NCBI GenBank assembly: GCA_025465535.1
Contig: JAODMY010000012.1
Location: 1-53,285 of the forward strand
Origin: Glaciihabitans sp.
GTDB taxonomy: Bacteria > Actinomycetota > Actinomycetes > Actinomycetales > Microbacteriaceae
DNA length: 53,285 bases
Direction of reading: 5' to 3'
In this document: one piece after another, positions 36,157 to 45,527 of the stretch
How positions within the stretch are numbered: the first letter of the stretch is position 1
Layout of the letters: each line of letters starts with the position of its first letter
Notes under the pieces: model-generated
What the model saw: the letters and a program-made list of their open reading frames with translations, nothing else
Database searches by the model: none
What the model was told of the DNA's origin: nothing
Position numbers and translations under genes: made by a program

Positions 36157-37033
36157 GCGACCCGCCGATGCCGCCGACGCTGAAGTATCGGTTCAGGAAG
36201 GCAAAGAGGAGAACCGGCGGAAGCATCATGACGACGGCAACGGCCATGACGAGGCCCCAGTTGGTGGCGTTCTGCTGGAAGAAGGTTTCGAGGCCGACGG
36301 GGAGGGTGTAGTTGCCGTCGGAGCGAAGGAATACGACGGCGATGAGGTAGTCGTTCCAGGCCAGGAGGAAGGAGAAGATCGCGGTGGAAAGGATGCCAGG
36401 CAGCGAGTTGCGGAGGACCACGCGGGTGAAGCTGCCGAAGACGCTGGCGCCGTCCATCCACGCGGCTTCCTCGAGCGTGATCGGGATCGAATCGAAGTAG
36501 GCGGCCATCATCCAGATCGCGACGGACATGGTTGCACCGACGTAGATGATGGTGACGCCGACGAGGTTATCGACGAGGCCGATCTGTGCGAACAGGATGA
36601 ACAGCGGGATTACCGCGGTCACGACCGGTAGCGATTGCACGACGAACAGGATCAGCGAGTAGCCGGAGACGAGCTTGTTGCGCGCCCGGGAGAGGACGTA
36701 TCCGGCGGGTGCCGCGACGACCACGGCGATCACCACCGTCACGACCGTGACGAGCAGGCTGTTCGTGAGCCAGGTCAGCACGGAAGTCTGGCTGAAGACG
36801 TTGGCGAAGTTCTCGAGCGTGAACGCCGCCGTCGAGGTGCTGCCGAGGGACGGCTGGAGAGACAGCAGGAAGACCGTGAAGATCGGGACGATGACGATTG
36901 CGGTGATCACGGCGATCAGGAGGAAGCGCAGCCACTGCCCGCGTTTGCCCGACGTGTGGTCGGCTCGACGTCGACGGACATCGACCTGGCCGACGGTGAT
37001 GGGGCGGCTGGATGCCGCGACTATCTGGGTCAT
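36143..37033 (-). CDS. Carbohydrate ABC transporter permease (MalG-like)
   Basis: 296 residues, six membrane helices. The EAA loop that docks the ATPase reads EEAAWMDGASVFGSFTRVVLRNSLPG. A basic cytoplasmic tail of about 35 residues precedes the first helix. The start overlaps the stop of the first permease (ATGA), and the 3' end overlaps the GMC gene. No ATP-binding subunit is encoded here, so a shared MsiK-like ATPase is expected, as is common in actinobacteria. Confidence 0.93.
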   Translation of the reverse strand: MTQIVAASSRPITVGQVDVRRRRADHTSGKRGQWLRFLLIAVITAIVIVPIFTVFLLSLQPSLGSTSTAAFTLENFANVFSQTSVLTWLTNSLLVTVVTVVIAVVVAAPAGYVLSRARNKLVSGYSLILFVVQSLPVVTAVIPLFILFAQIGLVDNLVGVTIIYVGATMSVAIWMMAAYFDSIPITLEEAAWMDGASVFGSFTRVVLRNSLPGILSTAIFSFLLAWNDYLIAVVFLRSDGNYTLPVGLETFFQQNATNWGLVMAVAVVMMLPPVLLFAFLNRYFSVGGIGGSLAGK

Positions 37034-37992
37034 TCGACGTTGACCTTTCTAATCTGGCGGTAGAGCACCACGGAGATGACGACAAGGACGAAGGTCATCA
37101 GGAACGCGATCGCGACGCCGGGTCCGACCTGGAAGTTCTGGAACACGGTCCGGTAGGCGAGAACCACGAGGGAGGTTGTCGAATTGACGGGGCCGCCACC
37201 GGTGAGCAGGAAGATCGTCGGGAAGTCGTTGACGCAGAAGATCGTCATCAGGATCCAGGAAATGTAGGTGGATCGGGAGATGATCGGCAGGGTCACCCCG
37301 CGAAATGTCTGCCAGGTCGAGGCGCCATCCATCTTCGCCGCCTCGTAGACATTGACGTCAACCGAGGCGAGAGCGGAGGCCATCATCATCATCATGAAAG
37401 GGAAGCTGATCCAGATCTTGAAGATGCACACCGTGACCTGGGCAAGGACCGGACTGGCGAGAAACAGCACATTCGGCATACCGAGCGCCGTGAAGAGAAT
37501 CGGGATCGGGGATTGCGGGGTTGCGACGAGGAAGTTCCAGGACGTTGCCGACACCACGACGGGCACGATCCATGGCAGCAGCAGCAGCACCTTGAACACA
37601 TTGCCGGCGGGGATGCGAGTTCGCAGGAGCAACGCGAGTGCGAGCCCGACGGCCCAGGAGCCGAACACGCCGGAGATCGTGAAGATCAGCGTGAACTGCG
37701 CGCTCGACCAGAACTGCGGCGAGCTGAGCACGCTGGCGTAGTTCGCGAACCCGACGAAGTCGCCGGCGTTGATCAGATCGCCGTTGCGGATGGACTGGAT
37801 ACCGGCGTAGATAACCGGATACAGGTTGATCAGCAGCAACAGGAGCAGCGATGGCAGCGCAAACGCCAGCAGCGTCCACGCTCGCGCGCTTATCACCGAC
37901 TTGCGCCGCGGGGCGGGAGCGCCCGGCCCATGGCCGGACACCCCCACACCACGCCGAGCGCGATTCAAACGTTCAGCGGTACTGGCTGTCAT
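37030..37992 (-). CDS. Carbohydrate ABC transporter permease (MalF-like)
   Basis: 320 residues with six or more membrane helices and the EAA loop [24 protein letters not shown] 37992 has GAAAGAG upstream; a GTG at 37998 lies two codons earlier but too near that site. The start is 42 bp behind the binding-protein stop, and an inverted TTTCG-TCAT-CGAAA sits in between (38001-38014). Confidence 0.93.
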   Translation of the reverse strand: MTASTAERLNRARRGVGVSGHGPGAPAPRRKSVISARAWTLLAFALPSLLLLLLINLYPVIYAGIQSIRNGDLINAGDFVGFANYASVLSSPQFWSSAQFTLIFTISGVFGSWAVGLALALLLRTRIPAGNVFKVLLLLPWIVPVVVSATSWNFLVATPQSPIPILFTALGMPNVLFLASPVLAQVTVCIFKIWISFPFMMMMMASALASVDVNVYEAAKMDGASTWQTFRGVTLPIISRSTYISWILMTIFCVNDFPTIFLLTGGGPVNSTTSLVVLAYRTVFQNFQVGPGVAIAFLMTFVLVVISVVLYRQIRKVNVE

Positions 37993-38034
37993 CGCCACTC
38001 TTTCGTCATCGAAATGGATCAGCTCGAACGAAGG

Positions 38035-39360
38035 CTACGGCTTCGCATTCGCCTTCAGGGTGTTCTGCAGCGTCGTCAGCGCGGCTTTCGCCGTGACCTT
38101 GCCACCGAGGATTCCCTGCGTGAACGTGTCCATCGCGGGAGTGCCGTCGACGGTCGTGACGTTGAGGAACACCGTGTTGCTGCCCGGAGCGCCCCAGGTC
38201 TTCGAGATCGGCTGCCACTCGTTGATGATCTTGACGTTGTTGGGGACCGACTGGAACTCCTTGGTTGCCGCGATGGACTTCAGCGGAGGCAGGCCAATGC
38301 CGGTGTTCTTGGTCCACAACGGCGCCATGTTCTTGTAGTAGTAGGTCAGGAACGCCTCGGATCCCTTCTGGCTGGGCGTGTGGGTGTACATCATGATGTT
38401 GTTCGGGAAGAACAGCGCACCCTTCTTGCCGGAGGGGCCCGTCAGGGGGCTCGCGACGACGAGATCGTTGCCGACCGAACCGCCAACGTTCGATGCGAGT
38501 CCGCCGGTGTCCCAACCCATGCCGAACTTGAGCGCCTTGTACTGGGCCTGCGCGTTCGCGGCCGTGTAAGTTGCGCTGCGCGGGTCAACGTAGCCGTTCT
38601 TCACGAGACCGAGCACCCAGTCCATCGCTTCGATGTTCTCGGGCGTGACGCAGTTCGGCTGGTTGTTCGAGTCGAAAAGGCCGCCGCCGTTGTTGATCAT
38701 GTGGCTGACCAGGTTGTGGCCGCCGGTGAATCCGCCGGCGCCCGCGTAGGTGCCGTAGCCGTAGATGCCGTGCGACTTCAGGGTCTTGCACGCGGCGACG
38801 TAGGTGTCCCAGTCGGTCGGCACGGCGACGCCGTACTTCGAGAGGAGCGACTTGTTGTACCACATGACGCGCATGTCGAGGTTGTAGGGAACCGCCGCGT
38901 AGCCGTTCTTCGTCTTCAGTGTGTCGATGAGGCCGGGGAGGAAGTCGTCGTAGAGGCCATTCTTCTTCCATGAGTCAAGCAGGTGGTCGGCGTAGGCGAT
39001 CTTGCCCTGGGACTCGAAGAGGAACGCCTGGGTTCCACCGCCGGAGCTGACGGCGGGGCCGGTGTTCGAGGCGACTGCCGAGGAGTACGTCTGGGTGAAG
39101 TTCGCCCACTGGATCTCCTGGTAGGTGGCCTTGCCGAGACCCTTCGGCGGCTTGTACGCCAGGGTGATCTGCTTGTCGAGCGGGTTGAACGTCGTCCCGC
39201 CCCATGGCTGGTTCCAGAACTTGATGACGCCAGCGGACCCGCCTCCGGAGGAGCCGCCCCCCGTGGTGCAAGCTGCGAGCAGTGCTGTGGCGGAAACCGC
39301 ACCAGCCAGTCCGATGAATCCGCGCCGTGTGAATGCTGCGCCTGAGGATTGCGATTCCAT
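38035..39360 (-). CDS. Sugar-binding lipoprotein of the ABC importer (Tat-type signal)
   Basis: 441 residues. The signal region has twin arginines (FTRRGFIGLAGAVSATALLAAC), and the lipobox LAAC fixes the lipidated Cys at about residue 32, followed by a Gly/Ser spacer. The rest is a family 1 extracellular solute-binding protein with GVIKFWNQPW, then ALFFPNNIMMYTHTPSQKGSEAFL. ATG 39360 follows AAAGGA at nine bases. It is the first gene of the importer operon; sugar specificity is unknown. Confidence 0.92.
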   Translation of the reverse strand: MESQSSGAAFTRRGFIGLAGAVSATALLAACTTGGGSSGGGSAGVIKFWNQPWGGTTFNPLDKQITLAYKPPKGLGKATYQEIQWANFTQTYSSAVASNTGPAVSSGGGTQAFLFESQGKIAYADHLLDSWKKNGLYDDFLPGLIDTLKTKNGYAAVPYNLDMRVMWYNKSLLSKYGVAVPTDWDTYVAACKTLKSHGIYGYGTYAGAGGFTGGHNLVSHMINNGGGLFDSNNQPNCVTPENIEAMDWVLGLVKNGYVDPRSATYTAANAQAQYKALKFGMGWDTGGLASNVGGSVGNDLVVASPLTGPSGKKGALFFPNNIMMYTHTPSQKGSEAFLTYYYKNMAPLWTKNTGIGLPPLKSIAATKEFQSVPNNVKIINEWQPISKTWGAPGSNTVFLNVTTVDGTPAMDTFTQGILGGKVTAKAALTTLQNTLKANAKP

Positions 39361-39544
39361 GTGCAAGTGTCCTTTCGGAGTGCCGGCGTCGTCGTCGACA
39401 ACTTGTTTACTCTTCGTCGAATAAATCTTTCGAAGGACTGAGCCCCATTGGTTCAGGCTGTCGGTCGAAAAGGGAGTTGCTTGGCTAGTCTTGCGTTCAC
39501 TGAGAGCGCTGTCAACGAGCAGAGCTGAGCTTTTAGGTCTCAAT

Positions 39545-39618
39545 TTGGACAGTCTGGTGGAACGCTCTCGCGATCGGTATAGTGTACTGGTTTCGTGAAT
39601 CATAACGAAAGTTTCGTT
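39545..39618. promoter_or_regulatory. Operator cluster between the sugar importer and glpX-like gene
   Basis: AACGAAA-G-TTTCGTT (39604-39618) is a perfect 15-bp palindrome. A further TTTCGT at 39591-39596 forms a second dyad with ACGAAA (39605-39610). The motif CGAAA-N-TTTCG is known for LacI-type repressors of xylan or plant-sugar genes in actinobacteria. Leftward, the minus strand then reads TACACT and TATACC as possible -10 boxes. Weaker CTTTCGAAGG lies at 39427-39436. The rest of the 309-bp gap shows nothing else to me. Confidence 0.55.
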
Positions 39619-39669
39619 GCGCGCATCGCGGGGCGAATCAGGTGTGCGGCGAGGAGGTAGCGTGTCTGG

Positions 39670-40527
39670 GTGACACGGGCACCCTTAGCTACCGTGCTCG
39701 GCCAGGACAAATTTTCGCCGGGCCTCGTCGAGAGCCTCGGTGAGGCGACAGAGGCGGCGGCCACCGCATCCCGCGCCTGGTTCGGACGGGGAGACAAGAA
39801 CGCGGCTGACCGGGCCGCCGTCGAGGCGATGCGCGGGGTTCTCGCGGGAGCGGCCTTCTCGGGAACCGTCGTCATCGGCGAGGGTGAGAAGGATGCCGCA
39901 CCCATGCTCGCCAACGGCGAGCTGCTCGGCAACGGCGGTGTCGAATACGACATCGCGGTCGACCCGCTCGACGGGACGCGCCTGGTCGCCGAGGGTCTTC
40001 CCGGCTCGATCTGCGTCATCGCGCTCGCGCCCCGCGGCACGATGTTCGTGCCGACGGACGCGTTCTACATGGACAAGCTCATTTGCGGCGCGGTCGGCAG
40101 GGGTGTCGTGGATCTCCGCAGGTCGGTCGCTGAAAACCTGGCGGCACTCGCCCGGGCGAAGCGGGTGGACGTTGGCGAGCTGACGGTAGTAGTCCTCGAC
40201 AAGCCGCGGCACGCGCAGTTGAGCACCGACATCCTGTCTGTCGGCGCGAACCTGAGGCTGGTCGGTGAGGGCGATGTTGCGGCGGCTGTCCAGGCGGCCG
40301 CCGGCGAGGTCGATCTCGTACTCGGAATCGGTGGCACGCCCGAGGGGATCGTCGCGGCGTGCGCGGTGAAAGCGCTCGGTGGATTCATGCAGGGGCGACT
40401 TGCGCCGCAGTCGAGCGAGGAGGCGACCAGAGCGACGCGCGCCGGTCACGATCTCGGCCGCATCCTCGAACTCGACGACCTGGTGAACAGCGACGAAGTG
40501 CTGTTCGTCATGGCGAGCGTTCAATAA
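39670..40527 (+). CDS. Class II fructose-1,6-bisphosphatase-like protein, C-terminally short
   Basis: 285 residues against about 320-340 in GlpX. Catalytic and metal sites are present: GDKNAADRAAVEAM, VVIGEGEKDAAPML, DIAVDPLDGTRL, VLDKPRH and GIGGTPEGIVAACAVKALGG. The protein ends at DLVNSDEVLFVMASVQ, precisely where the family goes on with an ATGVTDGD-like segment and about 45 more residues. No continuation is seen in other frames. Several otherwise invariant positions also differ, so this may be a paralogue with its own role (gluconeogenesis or another sugar bisphosphate), or an enzyme losing function. GAGGAGG lies upstream of GTG 39670. Confidence 0.82.
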   Translation: MTRAPLATVLGQDKFSPGLVESLGEATEAAATASRAWFGRGDKNAADRAAVEAMRGVLAGAAFSGTVVIGEGEKDAAPMLANGELLGNGGVEYDIAVDPLDGTRLVAEGLPGSICVIALAPRGTMFVPTDAFYMDKLICGAVGRGVVDLRRSVAENLAALARAKRVDVGELTVVVLDKPRHAQLSTDILSVGANLRLVGEGDVAAAVQAAAGEVDLVLGIGGTPEGIVAACAVKALGGFMQGRLAPQSSEEATRATRAGHDLGRILELDDLVNSDEVLFVMASVQ

Positions 40528-40619
40528 CTGCGGGGCGGGAATCACAGCATTGCTGGGGCCCCCAAGTCCAACGTCCGTTGAACGGAGACCCCAGCCTCAG
40601 CTGAGCATCCTCATCTCGC

Positions 40620-42080
40620 CTAGTTCGTCGGTACCGGGGTCTTCTGTGCGCGGTTCCAGTATTCGGTTGAACCCAGAATTTGAACGCGGAGCGACAGCAG
40701 GCCGTGGGTGTGCACGTACGTCGCCCAGATGTTCTGGTCGTTGGTGCTCGCCGCCCGGCCGAGGAACTTTTTGAAGGCCGCGTTGACTTGCACGCGCTCG
40801 GCTTCGCGAGAGGTGAAGATGGCGTTGACGAAGGCTTTGCTGCCCTTGGCGACGATGACCTTCGACCAGCTCGCCTGCTCTGCCGCTGTTGCGGCACGAC
40901 CGACGATCTTCTTGAAGACGCCGTTGACGTAGCCGGCGTTGGTCGCGCCGCTGTCGTTGTAAAATTCCTTGGTCGAGAGGAAGATCACCCAGATTCCGTC
41001 GGGTGTGGTGTAGCCCTTCTTCATCGCTGTGACCCAGCCGGTGACTTCCGCGGTGCTTGGAGTCCGGCCCAGCACGGCTTTGTATGCGGCTATCGTCATC
41101 AGGTTTCGGTATTCAGTGCTGGTGACGAATCCGACACCGACCTTGGCCCTTGGCATCCCGTTGAGGATCTGCTTGACCCACCCCGGGTACTCGCGTGTGC
41201 TGGCGTTGCGGCCGAGGACATCCCTGTAGACGGAGTCAACATAGCGAACGAGATTGTCCGGCAGGGCGGGGGAGCCGAACCAGTCGGTGAAATAGCGGAA
41301 GAAGTTGCGGTTGCCGTATGAGGAACACGAGTCCCCCGTGCCATACATATTGTTGATCGCGCTCTGATCCGGCGTATACGGCGTGTAGTCGTAGAGCGCC
41401 GCCGTCGCTTTGCTCTGGATTGTCACGGTGCGGGATCCGCACTTGGCATTCGTGTTGTACGGGATCGCCTTTGTCTTGCCGACCTGGTAGTTGTACGAGG
41501 AGGGATACATCCCGTATCGGATGAACTGGCGGGCCGCGTCGTACACCTGGTTGAAAAAGCCGGAGTACTTAGCCTGGCAGCCCGTGGTGTCCGGGCAGGC
41601 GTAGCCGGTTGCGTACAGGTATTTGCTCGAGGTGGGGGCCGTGGATGTCACGAGCCCCTGTTCCTTCTGCAGGAGCACGATCAGGACCTGGGGGTTGATG
41701 CCGCAACTCGTGGAGACGTTGGCGATGATCGTCGCGGCCGACTGATCCGCTGCCACCGGGTAGCCCTTGCACATCGCGTCGGAGGCGCGCACGTTGGTGA
41801 ATGCGGAGTACTTGTTGAGGCAGGTGGAACCGGTAGCGCACTTCGGAAGCTTCGCGTTCAGGAAGGCCTGGATCTGCGTCGATGTCATGGTCGCAGAGTT
41901 GTAGAAGATGACGTCGCTCGCGATAAGGCCGGGGTCGAACAACGAAGGGGATGTGGTGGCGCTGGCCGGAGCCGTACCAAGCAGCATCGAGCCAGCAATC
42001 AGCGCACCGGCGACCGCGACGGCCGCAATCTTTCTGATTGCCCCCCCGCTGGTATTTCCCCGTCGGAACAAAGACGTCAC
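40620..42080 (-). CDS. Secreted surface protein: lysozyme/transglycosylase-like domain plus DUF4214 repeats
   Basis: 486 residues. A signal peptide ends at about residue 41 (GTAPASA/TTS). Residues about 45-220 form a Cys-containing domain with CGINPQVLIVLLQKEQGLVTS, whose Glu stands where murein transglycosylases have their catalytic acid. Four repeats follow (about 270-480): VYRDVLGRNASTREYPGWV, YKAVLGRTPSTAEVTGWV, VFKKIVGRAATAAEQASW and AFKKFLGRAASTNDQNIW, the DUF4214 type often seen in secreted and glycan-linked proteins. No LPxTG anchor. It is divergent from the glycosyltransferase operon; wall remodelling or adhesion is plausible. Confidence 0.85.
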   Translation of the reverse strand: MTSLFRRGNTSGGAIRKIAAVAVAGALIAGSMLLGTAPASATTSPSLFDPGLIASDVIFYNSATMTSTQIQAFLNAKLPKCATGSTCLNKYSAFTNVRASDAMCKGYPVAADQSAATIIANVSTSCGINPQVLIVLLQKEQGLVTSTAPTSSKYLYATGYACPDTTGCQAKYSGFFNQVYDAARQFIRYGMYPSSYNYQVGKTKAIPYNTNAKCGSRTVTIQSKATAALYDYTPYTPDQSAINNMYGTGDSCSSYGNRNFFRYFTDWFGSPALPDNLVRYVDSVYRDVLGRNASTREYPGWVKQILNGMPRAKVGVGFVTSTEYRNLMTIAAYKAVLGRTPSTAEVTGWVTAMKKGYTTPDGIWVIFLSTKEFYNDSGATNAGYVNGVFKKIVGRAATAAEQASWSKVIVAKGSKAFVNAIFTSREAERVQVNAAFKKFLGRAASTNDQNIWATYVHTHGLLSLRVQILGSTEYWNRAQKTPVPTN

Positions 42081-42308
42081 AACAACTCCCCCTCGCGTGT
42101 CATCCCGGAGATCCTTGCTTTCCCCCGTGCAATTCTGCGGACACGCCGTTCAAGAGTAATGGCGATCCCGGTTCTGGTCCATTAGGCGGGTAAACCCTCG
42201 CCGGAGCTGATCGGACCGCCCAGCCGGTCAGCGTACAGTTGTTGGGGCTATCTGCTGCGCTTGTGAAGCGCGCATGGCCAGATTTTCTCCACGACCGGAA
42301 GGCACGAC

Positions 42309-42572
42309 GTGAACGAGTCCACGCCGCGAACACTGAGCGGCGGCATATCCGATGAGGCAGCGCTCGAGGCAAATCTCGACGCGTGGCTCGAGTACGTCAG
42401 CCGCGCGACCAGGAAACGCCTCCGACTTGAGAAGCTGATAGTGGCGCGTGGCATCGCTCGTCCCGTGACCCTGGTGCAGCGCTTCGTCCTCAAGTCGCGA
42501 GAAGTCGGATTCGTGCCGACCCTTCGACTCGTGAACACCAGGCTGCGGCAGTTGCGGCAGCCGGGCAAGTGA
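42309..42572 (+). CDS. Small basic protein preceding glycosyltransferases, unknown function
   Basis: 87 residues, with an acidic start and a very basic helical second half (ATRKRLRLEKLIVARG, then TLVQRFVLKSREVGF). No membrane segment and no family I recognise. It starts with GTG; its stop overlaps the next gene's GTG (GTGA). The coupling makes it a real gene and suggests a role with the glycosyltransferases, for example as an adaptor. The 228-bp gap before it (42081-42308) must hold the divergent promoters, but I see no strong box. Confidence 0.75.
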   Translation: MNESTPRTLSGGISDEAALEANLDAWLEYVSRATRKRLRLEKLIVARGIARPVTLVQRFVLKSREVGFVPTLRLVNTRLRQLRQPGK

Positions 42573-44068
42573 GCGATGGCATCCAGAGTGACCCGTTTTC
42601 GTCGATCTTCAGACAGCGCGTCGCGGCCGTACACGACGTTCTCTGCGGCGAGGACGGCGCGCTCTCCATTGATTCCGAGGCATCCACCGCAAGCCTGCTC
42701 ATCGCCATTGCCGGGCGAGCTCGCGAACTAGGAGACTCCCGCTCGGCCTGGCTGTTGTTCACCGCGCTCGCCGGCGCCATGCCTGAGCCCGACGAGGTGC
42801 TCTCGCTTCGTCGAAGGCTGCAACTCGCTTCGTCGGCTGCGGACGCGGCGAAAGAAGCGCTCGCTCATGCGCGGACGGCCGCATCGGTGCGTGGAGTGTG
42901 GAATCGCCGAATCGAGATCGTGCGCGGCCGCACCGTCGTCGATGTCAGCTTCTGCGCGAGGTTCGAGCACAACACGGGCATCCAACGCCTCGTGCGTGAG
43001 ACCATCTCGCACTGGAACTCGCGCGAACTGCCGATGGAGCTGGTCGCCTGGGATCGCGACCAGGTAATGCGTGCCCTGCATCCCCGCGAGTTCGAGCGCG
43101 TCGTGCACTGGTCGGATCCGGCAAGGAATCACAACGAGGAGGAGGAAGAGTCAGACGTTCCCCTGATTGTTCCCTTCGATTGCGACGTCGTGTTCGTCGA
43201 GGTGCCACGCGAGACGGTGTGTGCGCGACTTGCCGCCCTCGCGGAATACTCGGGCAATCGCGTCTCGATCGTCGGCTATGACGCGATTCCGCTCGTCAGT
43301 GCCGACATGGTGCCAGCGCTCGAGAGCGAGCGGTTCGCCCGCTACCTGGCTTTCGTGAAACACAGCACAACGGTCTTCGCCATCAGTGCCGCTGCCGCCG
43401 GTGAATTCCGCGGCTTCGCCTCAGCCGTTGCGGCGCAGGGGCTTCCGGGTCCGCACGTTGCCGAGTTGTCGCTGCCGGTCGACCTCCCTCAGATCTGGGA
43501 GACGCACGACGCGCTCGCGACGACCCCACTGCTTCTCAGCGTGGGAAGCCACGAACCACGTAAGAACCAGGAGGCCGTGCTCTTCGCGGCCGAACGCCTG
43601 TGGGAAGAGGGTCTCGATTTCCAGCTCGTCTACGTGGGGCGTGGGGATGCGAGCCTGACCGGGCCGTTCGACCGCAGGATCGCGAAGTTGCAAAAGTCCG
43701 GCCACCGCGTCCAGGCCCGTCGCACGGTCAGCGACCAGGAGCTGTCGGCCCTGTACCACTCCGCGCATGTGACCCTGTTCCCCTCACTGCACGAAGGCTA
43801 TGGACTGCCGGTCGCAGAATCGCTCGCGGCGGGCACTCCGGTGATCACATCGAACTTCGGCAGTACCGCAGAAATTGGCGCCGACGGTGGTTGCGTGCTC
43901 GTCGACCCGCGTGACGATGACGCATTGACGGCGGCGATGCGCCGCGTACTCACCGACGAGAAGTACACGGCGACGCTGCGGAAGCAGATCGCGAAGCGCA
44001 CTCATCGAACCTGGGGCGAGTATGCGGAAGCTCTTTGGGCCGGCGTTCAGGAAGGGGATATCCAGTGA
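42569..44068 (+). CDS. Glycosyltransferase family 4-type, paralogue 1
   Basis: 499 residues. The C-terminal GT-B half is clear: LLSVGSHEPRKNQEAVL opens it, and HVTLFPSLHEGYGLPVAESLA holds the donor-binding EGYGLPVAE (E-x7-E). The first about 100 residues are a helical domain (SRSAWLLFTALAGAMPEPDEV) not known to me. Then NTGIQRLVRETISHW starts the acceptor domain. The same layout recurs in the next gene. The start overlaps the small upstream gene. The sugar is unknown; mannose is possible given manA nearby. Confidence 0.88.
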   Translation: MSDGIQSDPFSSIFRQRVAAVHDVLCGEDGALSIDSEASTASLLIAIAGRARELGDSRSAWLLFTALAGAMPEPDEVLSLRRRLQLASSAADAAKEALAHARTAASVRGVWNRRIEIVRGRTVVDVSFCARFEHNTGIQRLVRETISHWNSRELPMELVAWDRDQVMRALHPREFERVVHWSDPARNHNEEEEESDVPLIVPFDCDVVFVEVPRETVCARLAALAEYSGNRVSIVGYDAIPLVSADMVPALESERFARYLAFVKHSTTVFAISAAAAGEFRGFASAVAAQGLPGPHVAELSLPVDLPQIWETHDALATTPLLLSVGSHEPRKNQEAVLFAAERLWEEGLDFQLVYVGRGDASLTGPFDRRIAKLQKSGHRVQARRTVSDQELSALYHSAHVTLFPSLHEGYGLPVAESLAAGTPVITSNFGSTAEIGADGGCVLVDPRDDDALTAAMRRVLTDEKYTATLRKQIAKRTHRTWGEYAEALWAGVQEGDIQ

Positions 44069-45489
44069 ACCGCACCCCGCGCATCCTCGATTCCGGAAAG
44101 CTCGACACCCACTGGGGACTGTTGCACCACCTGCTCGTGGCGCAGTCCAGCCCCCTCACCGGCGCGGCGGCCCGTGCGGCTCTCATCGAGGGGCTCCCGT
44201 CGCCTTCCCAGCGTGACGTCTGGCTGATGCTCGCCGTTCTCGACGGCGCACTGCCGAACTCACGGCAGGTCATCGAATGGCATCGGCGCATCCGGGCGAA
44301 GGGGCTGCCCGCGGCGCTGGCCGCGCTGGCCGGTCACCGGCGTCGAAGCTCCCATGTCGTGCGCGTCATCTCCGGCGGGGTCGTCGTCGACGCGCATCAC
44401 ACCGTGAGTACCGCCCTGTCCACGGGGATCCAGCGCGTCGTGCGCAACGTTCTCGACCGCTGGCAGATCAACCGCGAATTCACGCTCCTCGCCTGGGACG
44501 GCGACTACACGACGCTCCGCGAGGTGCCAAGGGGATCGCATCGGGATCCAGCTCTCTCAGCGCACGCCCCGCACGCGATCGTCATCCCGTGGGAGTGTGA
44601 CTATCTGCTGCCCGAGCTCGCCGTCGAGCGGCCACGGCTCGAACGCATCCAGGCACTGGCCGAGTTCTCGGGCAACACGTCCGGCGTGATCGGATTCGAC
44701 CTCGTGCCGATCACCAGCGCTGAGACGGCGGGCCCGGGGATGCCTGCGGCGTTCTCCGAGAACCTGGCGGCCGTCGCACGGATGGACAAGGTCGCGACGA
44801 TTTCGCGCTCAGCCGGTATTGAATACAGCGGCTGGCGCGTCATGATCGAGTCGGCGGGACTCGTCGGCCCCGTCATCCGCCCGATCGAATTGCCGATGGA
44901 GCCGATCGCGGATGCCGACCCGACGATCGATGCCCGCGCCGCGCTCGGCCTTTCGGCCAGCCCGATAGTCGTCTGCGTCGGCAGCCATGAACCGCGCAAG
45001 AATCACCTGGCAGTGCTGCACGCCGCGGAGTTCCTCTGGCGTGCCGGCCACGACTTCCAGCTCGTGTTCTGTGGGGGAAACGCGTGGAATTCTGAGCTCT
45101 TCACCGAGCGCCTTAACGAACTCCGAAATCTTGGACGCCCGGTGTCAACTCACAGCAGGGCGAGCGACGCGGTACTTAATTCGCTCATCCGGGTCGCGCG
45201 TTTCAGCGTTTTCCCCTCCCTCAACGAGGGATACGGGCTGCCGGTCGCCGAGTCCCTGGCGGCGGGGACTCCCGTGGTGACCTCCCGGTTCGGCAGCATG
45301 GCTGAGATCGGCGCGGCCGGTGGCACCCTGCTTGTGGATCCGCGGTCGGACGGCGAGCTCATCGAGGCCATGCAGCGGATGCTGGTCGACGACGAACTGG
45401 TCGAGCGGCTGGAAGCCGAGGCGCTTGCGCATCCGCACGGAAGCTGGGCGGACTATGCCGACGAGCTCTGGGAGTTCCTGGTCGGCTGA
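44065..45489 (+). CDS. Glycosyltransferase family 4-type, paralogue 2
   Basis: 474 residues, aligning with the preceding gene over its full length: VWLMLAVLDGALPNSRQVI in the N-terminal domain, STGIQRVVRNVLDRW, FDLVPITSAET, VVCVGSHEPRKNHLAVL and FSVFPSLNEGYGLPVAESLA. GTG 44065 overlaps the previous stop (GTGA), with AAGGGG upstream. Tandem duplication followed by divergence is clear. Both probably act in turn on one surface glycan. Confidence 0.88.
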   Translation: MNRTPRILDSGKLDTHWGLLHHLLVAQSSPLTGAAARAALIEGLPSPSQRDVWLMLAVLDGALPNSRQVIEWHRRIRAKGLPAALAALAGHRRRSSHVVRVISGGVVVDAHHTVSTALSTGIQRVVRNVLDRWQINREFTLLAWDGDYTTLREVPRGSHRDPALSAHAPHAIVIPWECDYLLPELAVERPRLERIQALAEFSGNTSGVIGFDLVPITSAETAGPGMPAAFSENLAAVARMDKVATISRSAGIEYSGWRVMIESAGLVGPVIRPIELPMEPIADADPTIDARAALGLSASPIVVCVGSHEPRKNHLAVLHAAEFLWRAGHDFQLVFCGGNAWNSELFTERLNELRNLGRPVSTHSRASDAVLNSLIRVARFSVFPSLNEGYGLPVAESLAAGTPVVTSRFGSMAEIGAAGGTLLVDPRSDGELIEAMQRMLVDDELVERLEAEALAHPHGSWADYADELWEFLVG

Positions 45490-45527
45490 GCCGCGACTAC
45501 AGCGTGGCCGCGACCACAGCCCGGCCG

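Noticed and set aside
34048-36183. Open frame of about 700 codons opposite the GMC gene
   Set aside because: Antisense shadow: low-complexity Arg/Ala/Asp content and no motif, against clear GMC domains on the other strand.
37012-38973. Open frame of about 650 codons opposite the ABC importer genes
   Set aside because: Spans two or more real genes in antisense; His/Arg/Glu-rich, with no domain.
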